Shown: in pieces, positions 1 through 5,409 of the stretch
Layout: each line of letters opens with the position of its first letter
How positions within the stretch are numbered: position 1 is the first letter of the stretch
From: an uncultured Alphaproteobacteria bacterium
Lineage (GTDB): Bacteria; Pseudomonadota; Alphaproteobacteria; Rhizobiales; Aestuariivirgaceae
Assembly (NCBI GenBank): GCA_937868035.1
Contig: CALMLK010000165.1
Location: 1 to 5,409, forward strand
DNA length: 5,409 bases
Direction of reading: 5' to 3'
Program-made: the position numbers and the translations under genes
Notes under the pieces: model-generated
Told to the model about the DNA's origin: nothing
Databases searched by the model: none
What the model saw: the letters and a program-made list of their open reading frames with translations, nothing else

Positions 1-189
1 ATGCGACGCGATCTGCGTCATAGCCGCCGTGGCGCGCAGAGGACCCACGATCCCTGCCGCATGCCAGCTCGTGCCGGACGTCAGCTGGTTGCGTTCGAGC
101 AGAACCACGTCCCGTTCGCCGCGGCAGGCGAGATGGTACGCCACGCTGAGACCCACGGCACCGCCGCCGATGATGATGATCCTGCCCAT
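1..189 (-). CDS. FAD-dependent oxidoreductase, dimethylglycine/sarcosine dehydrogenase-like (N-terminal part only)
   Basis: Only the first 63 codons are visible; the gene continues past the left edge. The protein starts [20 protein letters not shown], a dinucleotide-binding Rossmann fold with GGGAVG at residues 8-13 and an acidic Glu32 at the end of the second strand (VVLLER), as in FAD enzymes of the DAO family. Residues 37-46 read [10 protein letters not shown]. In dimethylglycine and sarcosine dehydrogenases the His of this motif carries the covalently bound FAD, so His43 is the likely flavin attachment site. Family members are usually about 800 residues with a C-terminal GcvT-like folate domain and oxidise N-methyl groups, passing formaldehyde to tetrahydrofolate; that part is outside the window. 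The ATG (187-189) overlaps the stop of the upstream methyltransferase gene as TGATG and has no clear ribosome binding site, so translation is probably coupled. Exact substrate unknown. Confidence 0.85.
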   Translation of the reverse strand, partial: MGRIIIIGGGAVGLSVAYHLACRGERDVVLLERNQLTSGTSWHAAGIVGPLRATAAMTQIASH

Positions 190-1721
190 CAGAAGTAATT
201 CATGTCCGGTTTCTCGGCCTTGCGGCGCGCGATGTAGTCCTGCAGCGCCGCGTCGATGGCGGGATCGAGCCCGGGATCCTCGTACGATTCAAGCTGCTTC
301 TTCCACAGCGTATTGGCGCGCGACGCTGCGTCCCGCGACCCTTCCGCGCTCCACTGTTCGAAGGAATTGTTGTCGGGCGTGAGCGGACGGAACAGCGCCG
401 ACATGAAGTTGGCGCGCGTATGGTCGCTGCCGAGAAAGTGCTGGCCCGGCCCCGTTGCCGCAATTGCCGCCATGGCTTGCGCATTCTCCGACAGGTCGAT
501 GCCATCGAAGAAACGCGCAACCTTGCCGCACAGGTCCGCATCGATCATCGTCTTCTCGAAGGACGTGACCAGCCCACCTTCCAGCCAACCCGTGGCATGG
601 TTGATGAGATTCGCGCCCGCAAACATCGACATGAGCAGGCCCCACGTCGCCTCCTGCTGGCTTTGCGCATCGGGCAGCTTCGATGCTGACAAGGTTCCAA
701 CCGTATGCAGCGGCACGCCCAGCCGGCGCGCCAGTTGGCCCGCCGCCAGAACCATCAATCCTGCTTCCGGCGTGCCGAAGGTGGGCGCTCCCGACTGCAT
801 CGACATGGTGGATGCAAAGCTGCCCATGAGGCACGGCGCACCAGGATTGATCAGTTGCACAAGCGCGAGGCAGGCCGTGGCTTCCGCAAGCACCTGCGCC
901 AATGTTCCGGCGACGGTGGTCGGGCTCATGGCACCCGTGAGAACCCACGGTGTGCAGGCCACGGGCTGGTTGGCGCGCGCATACGTCTTCAGTGCTCCGG
1001 ACATGTGCGAGTCGAGCACCAGCGGCGCATTGGTGTTCGAGACGCAATAGAGTACCGGATTGCGGGCCACATGCTCCTCGCCGAACAGGATGCGGGCCAT
1101 GTCGATGGCATGTCCTGCCCGCTCCGCGCCGATGAAGGCCCCCATGAAGGCCCGGTCCGACCAGCGGATGTGGGCGTAGAGCATATCGAGATGCCGCTTG
1201 TTGGCGGGAAGGTCCACCGGTTCGCACACCACGCCACCGGAGTGATGCAACCAGGGTAGCGTGTGATGCAGCTTCACCAACGTCTTGAAGTCATCATGAC
1301 TTGCATAACGCCGCCCGCGATCGAGGTCGTGCACGAAGGGCGGGCCCCACGATGGGCACAACACGGTGCCATTGCCGCCGAGCTTCACCGAATTGGCTGG
1401 ATTGCGGGCGTGCTGCACAAATTCCTTGGGCGCCGTGGCCTGAATGGTGCGGCGGCAGAATCCCGGCTCGAAGCGCACCCGCTCGCCCTGCACGTCGCAG
1501 CCCGCATTACGGAACACGTCGAGGATTTCCGGGTCGCCGGTGAAATCCATGCCCGTGTCCTTGAGAATGAGATCGGCATTGCCTTCGATCAGTGCCAGAC
1601 CTTCTTCGCCCAGCACGTTGAAGGTGCCAAGCTTGCGATCGATATAAGGCGCGCGCGGCATAGTGGCCTGCGCCTGTCCGGATGTTGCGCGCCTGCGCCG
1701 CGGGGCTGACTCCATCACCAT
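189..1721 (-). CDS. MttB-family (trimethylamine methyltransferase-like) methyltransferase, non-pyrrolysine type
   Basis: About 510 residues, the usual length of the MttB superfamily, whose members move a methyl group from trimethylamine or a betaine to a corrinoid protein. Family-like landmarks (numbered from the longest frame, GTG at 1757) are a basic N-terminal stretch ESAPRRRR (16-23), a central segment with [18 protein letters not shown] (299-316), [14 protein letters not shown] (357-370) and a C-terminal [16 protein letters not shown] (436-451). The frame has no internal amber codon, so this is not a pyrrolysine enzyme like archaeal MttB; the true substrate could be glycine betaine, another betaine or an unknown amine. 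Start choice: the frame is open to a GTG at 1757, but that lies where the promoter should be. ATG at 1721 has GAAAGG 13 nt upstream, and ATG at 1715 sits just before the basic stretch; either is plausible. The gene is divergent from a LysR gene and translationally linked to a DMGDH-like oxidoreductase. No corrinoid protein gene is seen in the window. Confidence 0.9.
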   Translation of the reverse strand: MVMESAPRRRRATSGQAQATMPRAPYIDRKLGTFNVLGEEGLALIEGNADLILKDTGMDFTGDPEILDVFRNAGCDVQGERVRFEPGFCRRTIQATAPKEFVQHARNPANSVKLGGNGTVLCPSWGPPFVHDLDRGRRYASHDDFKTLVKLHHTLPWLHHSGGVVCEPVDLPANKRHLDMLYAHIRWSDRAFMGAFIGAERAGHAIDMARILFGEEHVARNPVLYCVSNTNAPLVLDSHMSGALKTYARANQPVACTPWVLTGAMSPTTVAGTLAQVLAEATACLALVQLINPGAPCLMGSFASTMSMQSGAPTFGTPEAGLMVLAAGQLARRLGVPLHTVGTLSASKLPDAQSQQEATWGLLMSMFAGANLINHATGWLEGGLVTSFEKTMIDADLCGKVARFFDGIDLSENAQAMAAIAATGPGQHFLGSDHTRANFMSALFRPLTPDNNSFEQWSAEGSRDAASRANTLWKKQLESYEDPGLDPAIDAALQDYIARRKAEKPDMNYF

Positions 1722-1770
1722 GAATTTGATCGCGCCTTTCGCCGGGATGAATTCCACGGCAAGGGCAAAA

Positions 1771-1815
1771 ACTCAATTGACGGAACCTACCATTAGCATT
1801 TTTAATGGTGTCGCC
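1771..1815. promoter_or_regulatory. Divergent promoter region between the mttB-type gene and the LysR gene
   Basis: This A/T-rich stretch stands out from its GC-rich surroundings. At 1773-1780 the palindrome TCAATTGA gives outward-facing TTGA cores on both strands. On the plus strand TTGACG (1777-1782), an 18-bp spacer and TTTAAT (1801-1806, five of six matches to TATAAT) form a good sigma-70-like promoter for the LysR gene, with the predicted transcript start only a few bases before its ATG. On the minus strand TTGAGT (1776-1771) is followed 17-18 bp on by only a poor -10 (AATTCA or ATTCAT, about 1753-1747). A weak -10 is what one expects of an activator-dependent promoter. Motif reading by eye, not tested. 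Confidence 0.55.
1789..1809. promoter_or_regulatory. Probable LysR-type operator (perfect 7-bp inverted repeat, T-N11-A)
   Basis: ACCATTA (1789-1795) and TAATGGT (1803-1809) are exact reverse complements separated by 7 bp. The T at 1793 and the A at 1805 form the classical LysR T-N11-A motif, centred on the same dyad (1799). The dyad lies about 59 bp upstream of the start predicted for the mttB-type transcript, the usual place for a LysR recognition site. Its right arm overlaps the -10 of the LysR promoter, which would let the regulator repress its own gene. TCAATTGA, about 22 bp nearer the mttB-type gene, could be the inducer-responsive activation site. The inverted repeat is seen directly; its function is inferred. 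Confidence 0.7.
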
Positions 1816-2805
1816 ATGAAGAAAACCAAGATCAAGAGCGCCATCCATTCCGGTTCAAACCTTCTGAAGGCCATGGAGGTTTTCGAAGCGGTGGCCGAGT
1901 CCGGCCAGATGACGGCAGCTGCCCGCATGCTCGGCCTCACGCAGTCGGCGGCCTCCCAGCACATCGCGGCACTTGAGAAGGCCTATGGCGTGACGTTGAT
2001 CGACCGCAGCGTCCGCCCCTCGCGGCTCACGCAGGCGGGCACGCTGCTGCACCGCCATGCAGCGCGCATCCTCAACGTTGTCGGCGATCTTGAAATGGAC
2101 ATGCGCCAGCAGGGGCCAACGCCCATCAGCGTGCTGCGCCTCGGCATTCTCGCTTCCATCGCCACCACGCTCACACCCGGACTCGTGGCGCTGGCGAAAA
2201 AGGGTTTCGGCGTTCGTGACGTGACGCTGCACGCGGGCCAAAGCGGCGACCATGAAACGCTGCTGCGCACCAAGCGCGCCGACCTCGCCATCACTTCCAA
2301 TCCCTTCTACGACATGGAAGGGTTGGAGCGTCACGCGGTGCTGCAGGAATCATTTCTGCTTGTGCTGCCCTCGGCCTATCGCGGGCCGGCGGACAGCCTT
2401 GAGGCCGTCCAGCGCCGCCTGCCGCTGATCCGTTTCGCAGACTCGACCAGTGTTGGCCGCCAGGTGACGCAGCATCTCCGCCGCCTGCGCATCAACCCGC
2501 AACAGGTGATCCAGGCGGACCGCTCCAGCATGGTCACGGCCTGCGTGTGCAACAACATGGGCTTCACGCTGCTCACGCCGACGCTGCTGATTGACGGTTT
2601 CGTCGAACGCATGCCGCTTCGCGTGGTGCCTCTCCCGGCGGCACGTCTCACCCGCACCATCACCGTCGTGTCGCGCGAACGAGAACTCGGCAATTTCCCG
2701 GCGCAGGTGGCAAAACTCGCCCGCCGCACGCTCGCCGACCACATCGCCCGCCACATGAAGGATGTGGGCAGCGATGCGCTCAACGTGGAACCGGATGTGG
2801 CCTGA
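1816..2805 (+). CDS. LysR-type transcriptional regulator
   Basis: A 329-residue protein, slightly longer than the usual 300. Residues 16-75 form the LysR winged helix-turn-helix: LLKAMEVFEAVAESG leads into TAAARMLGLTQSAASQHIAA (33-52) and ends in the wing with VRPSRLTQAG (67-76). After a linker helix, residues about 106-300 look like the periplasmic-binding-protein-type effector domain, starting VLRLGILASI and including RADLAIT (154-160) and ESFLLVLPS (178-186). ATG at 1816 is preferred because the next Met (residue 20, ATG at 1873) would cut into the first DNA-binding helix, and the frame upstream of 1816 runs through the promoter. No good ribosome binding site precedes it, and the predicted promoter leaves almost no leader, so the message may be leaderless. 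Its divergent position and the T-N11-A dyad point to control of the mttB-type operon and of itself. The effector is unknown, perhaps the methylated amine. Confidence 0.93.
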   Translation: MKKTKIKSAIHSGSNLLKAMEVFEAVAESGQMTAAARMLGLTQSAASQHIAALEKAYGVTLIDRSVRPSRLTQAGTLLHRHAARILNVVGDLEMDMRQQGPTPISVLRLGILASIATTLTPGLVALAKKGFGVRDVTLHAGQSGDHETLLRTKRADLAITSNPFYDMEGLERHAVLQESFLLVLPSAYRGPADSLEAVQRRLPLIRFADSTSVGRQVTQHLRRLRINPQQVIQADRSSMVTACVCNNMGFTLLTPTLLIDGFVERMPLRVVPLPAARLTRTITVVSRERELGNFPAQVAKLARRTLADHIARHMKDVGSDALNVEPDVA

Positions 2806-2823
2806 GCCTGCGTCTCAGTTGCC
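2799..2823. terminator. Small hairpin at the convergent gene ends (possible bidirectional terminator)
   Basis: CTGAG (2802-2806) and CTCAG (2814-2818) are exact complements around a 7-bp loop. Outside them GGC (2799-2801) can pair with GCC (2821-2823) if TT (2819-2820) bulges out. The stop codon of the LysR gene lies in one arm and that of hutU in the other. There is no T-run on either side, so intrinsic termination is doubtful. Apart from this hairpin the 9-bp gap between the two genes holds nothing. Confidence 0.2.
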
Positions 2824-4497
2824 GAGGATCGTCGGAAGGCGCAGGCCCTTTTCCCGCGCGCAGGCGATGGCCTCTTCATAGCCTGCATCGGCATGGCGCC
2901 ACACGCCGGTGGCGGGATCGTTCCACAGCACGCGCTCCAGGCGCTTGGCCGCAGCATCCGTTCCATCGGCAACGATCACCACGCCGGAATGCTGCGAGAA
3001 GCCCATGCCCACGCCGCCGCCATGATGCAGCGACACCCAGGTGGCGCCGCTCGCCGTGTTGATGAGCGCGTTGAGAAGTGGCCAATCCGACACGGCATCG
3101 GAGCCATCCTTCATCGCTTCGGTCTCGCGGTTGGGCGAGGCAACGGAACCGGAGTCGAGATGATCGCGGCCAATCACCACCGGCGCCTTCAGTTCACCGG
3201 ACTTCACCATCTCGTTGAACATGAGGCCCGCGCGGTGGCGGTCGCCAAGCCCGATCCAGCAGATGCGGGCAGGCAGGCCCTGGAAGGCGATGCGCTCGCG
3301 CGCCATGTCAAGCCAGCGGTGGAGATGCTCATTCTCGGGGAACAGCTTCTTCATCGCCGCGTCGGTCTTGTAGATGTCCTCCGGATCGCCGGACAGCGCA
3401 CACCAGCGAAACGGGCCGATGCCGCGGCAGAAGAGGGGCCGGATGTAGGCAGGCACGAATCCCGGGAAGGCAAAGGCATTTTCAAAGCCTTCTTCCTTCG
3501 CCACCTGCCGGATGTTGTTGCCGTAGTCGAGGGTAGGCACGCCCGCGTTCCAGAAATCCACCATGGCCTGCACATGCACTTTCATGGAGGCACGCGCGGC
3601 CTTTTCGACGGCCTGCGGATTGCTCTCCTGCTTGGCCCGCCATTCGGCGACAGTCCAGCCGGACGGCAGGTAGCCGTGCAGCGGATCATGCGCCGAAGTC
3701 TGGTCGGTGACGATGTCCGGCCTCACGCCACCGGCCTTCATGCGCTTGACCAGTTCCGGAAAGACATCGGCGGCATTGCCAAGGAGACCAACCGATTTCG
3801 CTTCACCGGCCTTTGTCCACTGATCGATAAGCGCCAGCGCATCATCGAGCGTCTTCGCCTTGGCATCGACGTATTTGGTGCGCAGCCTGAAATCAATGCG
3901 GGTCTCGTCGCATTCCACCGCGAGGCAGCAGGCGCCCGCGAACACGGCCGCCAGCGGCTGCGCCCCGCCCATGCCACCCAATCCGCCGGTCAGGATCCAT
4001 CGGCCCTTCAGGCTGCCGCCGTAGTGCTGGCGGCCCGCCTCGGCGAAGGTTTCGTATGTGCCCTGCACGATCCCTTGCGTGCCGATGTAGATCCACGAGC
4101 CCGCCGTCATCTGGCCGTACATCATCAGGCCCTTCTGATCGAGGGCGTTGAAATGTTCCAACGTTGCCCAGCGCGGCACCAGGTTGGAGTTGGCGATCAG
4201 GACGCGCGGCGCATCGGCATGGGTACGGATCACGGCCACGGGACGGCCGGACTGAACCACCAGCGTTTCATCGGCTTCCAGCGACTTCAGTGACGCCACG
4301 ATGCGATCAAAGTCGCCCCAGCTGCGCGCGGCGCGGCCAATGCCACCATACACCACCAGTTCGTGCGGGTTCTCCGCCACGTCCGGGTGCAGGTTGTTCA
4401 TCAGCATGCGGAGCGGCGCTTCCGTCTGCCAGCTCTTGGCGTTGAGCGTGGTGCCCGTGGGCGGATAGATGTCGCGGCTGTTCTTGCGGTCGAGCAT
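2815..4497 (-). CDS. hutU: Urocanate hydratase (urocanase)
   Basis: Catalyses the second step of histidine degradation in the cytoplasm: urocanate plus water to 4-imidazolone-5-propionate, with tightly bound NAD+ acting as electrophile. The 560-residue length matches bacterial HutU, and the sequence is family-like throughout. Numbered from this start: [17 protein letters not shown] (20-36), [15 protein letters not shown] (46-60), [20 protein letters not shown] (127-146), the glycine-rich NAD-binding [13 protein letters not shown] (170-182), [16 protein letters not shown] (263-278), the conserved Cys413 in [13 protein letters not shown] (409-421, equivalent to Cys410 of Pseudomonas putida urocanase), and [17 protein letters not shown] (489-505). 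All key regions are intact. Two in-frame ATGs lie 6 bp apart; the inner one at 4497 is preferred because GAGGA at 4509-4505 is 7 nt from it but only 1 nt from the ATG at 4503. It follows an acyl-CoA dehydrogenase gene by 14 bp and is probably co-transcribed. hutH, hutI and hutG are not in the window. Confidence 0.97.
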   Translation of the reverse strand: MLDRKNSRDIYPPTGTTLNAKSWQTEAPLRMLMNNLHPDVAENPHELVVYGGIGRAARSWGDFDRIVASLKSLEADETLVVQSGRPVAVIRTHADAPRVLIANSNLVPRWATLEHFNALDQKGLMMYGQMTAGSWIYIGTQGIVQGTYETFAEAGRQHYGGSLKGRWILTGGLGGMGGAQPLAAVFAGACCLAVECDETRIDFRLRTKYVDAKAKTLDDALALIDQWTKAGEAKSVGLLGNAADVFPELVKRMKAGGVRPDIVTDQTSAHDPLHGYLPSGWTVAEWRAKQESNPQAVEKAARASMKVHVQAMVDFWNAGVPTLDYGNNIRQVAKEEGFENAFAFPGFVPAYIRPLFCRGIGPFRWCALSGDPEDIYKTDAAMKKLFPENEHLHRWLDMARERIAFQGLPARICWIGLGDRHRAGLMFNEMVKSGELKAPVVIGRDHLDSGSVASPNRETEAMKDGSDAVSDWPLLNALINTASGATWVSLHHGGGVGMGFSQHSGVVIVADGTDAAAKRLERVLWNDPATGVWRHADAGYEEAIACAREKGLRLPTILGN

Positions 4498-4504
4498 GGT
4501 CATG

Positions 4505-4509
4505 TCCTC
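4505..4509 (-). promoter_or_regulatory. Ribosome binding site of hutU
   Basis: GAGGA on the minus strand, 7 nt before the ATG at 4497. It lies only 1 nt from the other in-frame ATG at 4503, so it decides in favour of the shorter start. It sits in the short gap after the acyl-CoA dehydrogenase stop. Confidence 0.65.
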
Positions 4510-4511
4510 GT

Positions 4512-5409
4512 TCAGGATAGGAGATGGGCGGCGATGATGTTGCGTTGCACCTCCGAAGACCCTTCGTAGATGCGGAAGATGCGGGCGTCGCGCACATAGC
4601 GTTCGATGGGGAAGTCCCGCGTGAAGCCGTAGCCGCCATGGATTTGCAAGGCGCTGTCGGTGACGCGGCCCACCATTTCCGAGCAGGCGAGCTTGGCGAG
4701 GCTCGCCTCAAGTGAGAACCGCTCGCCGGTCAGGTGCGATTGCGTCCGCGCCTCCACGGCCTGCAGGGCAAGTGCGCGCGCCCGTGCAATATCCAGCGCC
4801 ATGTCGGCGAGTTGCCATCGAATACCCTGCCGGTTGGCCAGCGCCTCGCCACCGATCACACGCGTCTTGGCATAAGCAAGAGCGGCATCAAGCGCGGCCT
4901 GGGCAATGCCAAGCGACATGGCCGCCACCTCGACGCGGCCATTGTCCAGCACCGCCATGGCCGTGCGAAATCCCTTGCCCTCCGTCCCGCCCATCAGCGC
5001 ATCGGCCGGCAGGTGGCAATCGAACGCGAGGGTGAAGACGTGCCCGCCCTGCAGGCCCATCGTGCGCTCCGGCACACCAACGGAAAGCCCGGGCGTGCCG
5101 CGTGGAACGATGAAGGCGGAAATGCCGCGATGCTTTGCGGCGGGATCGGTGACGGCAAAGACGACGAGAAAATCTGCCGTGCCGCCGTTGGAGATGAAAC
5201 ATTTGCTGCCGGCAAGATGCCAGCCATTCGCGGTGCGCAAGGCCCGCGTCTTCATGTCGGCCGGATCGGAACCCGCCGTGGGTTCTGTCAGCGCAAAGCC
5301 GCCCAGCACCTCACCCGCCGCCGCGCGCGGCAGCCACGCGGCGCGCTGCGGCTCGCTCCCGCCGATCAGGATCGCATCCGTCGCGAGGTAATGCGCCGTG
5401 AGTGCCGAG
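4512..5409 (-). CDS. Acyl-CoA dehydrogenase (N-terminus outside the window)
   Basis: FAD flavoprotein oxidising an acyl-CoA to the 2,3-enoyl-CoA and passing electrons to ETF. 298 residues are visible of a family length near 380, so about 80-90 N-terminal residues lie beyond the right edge. The open frame runs through to the edge; GTG at 5309 is internal, because the codons before it ([17 protein letters not shown]) are family-like. Numbered from the first full codon: [11 protein letters not shown] (38-48, flavin-side signature), a middle beta domain to about 135, [18 protein letters not shown] (156-173) starting the C-terminal helical domain, [17 protein letters not shown] (189-205), [20 protein letters not shown] (255-274) and [12 protein letters not shown] (280-291). 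Glu282 in YEG is at the catalytic-base position of short- and medium-chain enzymes. Substrate not readable; the form resembles short/branched-chain members. It is upstream of hutU in the same direction with a 14-bp gap, an unusual neighbour for a histidine gene. Confidence 0.93.
   Translation of the reverse strand, partial: SALTAHYLATDAILIGGSEPQRAAWLPRAAAGEVLGGFALTEPTAGSDPADMKTRALRTANGWHLAGSKCFISNGGTADFLVVFAVTDPAAKHRGISAFIVPRGTPGLSVGVPERTMGLQGGHVFTLAFDCHLPADALMGGTEGKGFRTAMAVLDNGRVEVAAMSLGIAQAALDAALAYAKTRVIGGEALANRQGIRWQLADMALDIARARALALQAVEARTQSHLTGERFSLEASLAKLACSEMVGRVTDSALQIHGGYGFTRDFPIERYVRDARIFRIYEGSSEVQRNIIAAHLLS

Noticed and set aside
256..1259. Plus-strand open frames opposite the methyltransferase gene
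   Set aside because: They are antisense shadows of a well-supported gene, with low-complexity Ala/Arg/Ser composition and no recognisable domains.
1722..1757. GTG at 1757 as the methyltransferase start
   Set aside because: No ribosome binding site precedes it. The added residues precede the basic N-terminal stretch, and it lies within the spacer/-10 zone implied by the operator. It is kept as the less likely alternative.
1663..1815. N-terminal extension of the LysR frame back to an ATG at 1663
   Set aside because: The extra 51 residues would read through the divergent promoter and the start of the opposite gene, have no LysR family character, and precede a normal LysR start at 1816.
2893..4293. 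Long open frame of 466 codons on the plus strand opposite hutU
   Set aside because: It lies wholly antisense to a clearly recognised hutU. Its His/Arg/Gly-rich composition is typical of the complement of a GC-rich gene, and no family motif is visible.
2815..4497. HutU homologue acting as a thiourocanate hydratase
   Set aside because: All visible motifs, including the RICWIGLG cysteine region and the [15 protein letters not shown] block, match canonical urocanase, so there is no sequence reason to propose a changed substrate.
5307..5309. GTG at 5309 as the start of the acyl-CoA dehydrogenase
   Set aside because: The upstream in-frame codons to the window edge match the family pattern ([17 protein letters not shown]), so the GTG is an internal valine and the gene is simply cut by the edge.

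Overview
The window looks like part of a GC-rich alphaproteobacterial chromosome, probably Hyphomicrobiales or a relative. This rests on high GC, strong G/C bias at third codon positions, closely packed genes, and the pairing of a non-pyrrolysine MttB-family methyltransferase with a DMGDH-like flavoprotein and a divergent LysR regulator. The genus cannot be named from the sequence alone. Five protein genes cover almost everything, two of them cut by the window edges. No RNA gene, mobile element, CRISPR array or long repeat was seen.

Left half (1-2805): a methylamine/betaine-type demethylation locus. On the minus strand an MttB-family methyltransferase (189-1721, possible longer start at 1757) runs into an FAD-dependent oxidoreductase of the dimethylglycine/sarcosine dehydrogenase type. 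Only the first 63 residues of that oxidoreductase are inside (1-189), and its ATG overlaps the mttB-type stop as TGATG. Divergent on the plus strand is a LysR-type regulator (1816-2805). The short A/T-rich gap between them holds a perfect 7-bp inverted repeat with a centred T-N11-A motif (1789-1809). It also holds a TCAATTGA palindrome (1773-1780) whose two halves form back-to-back -35-like elements. This is a convincing LysR-controlled divergent promoter.

Right half (2815-5409): a minus-strand pair that converges on the LysR gene. An acyl-CoA dehydrogenase (N-terminus cut off at the right edge) is followed after 14 bp by hutU, urocanate hydratase, the second step of histidine degradation. 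The stop codons of hutU and the LysR gene face each other across 9 bp.

Working together (inference): in the left locus, the MttB homologue would remove a methyl group from a quaternary or tertiary amine. The FAD enzyme would then oxidise a remaining N-methyl group, with the LysR protein sensing the substrate. In the right locus, urocanate made from histidine, or perhaps from another imidazole acid through the acyl-CoA dehydrogenase, would be hydrated by HutU. Whether the two halves form one pathway, for example for an N-methylated histidine, cannot be decided here and is given only as a hypothesis.
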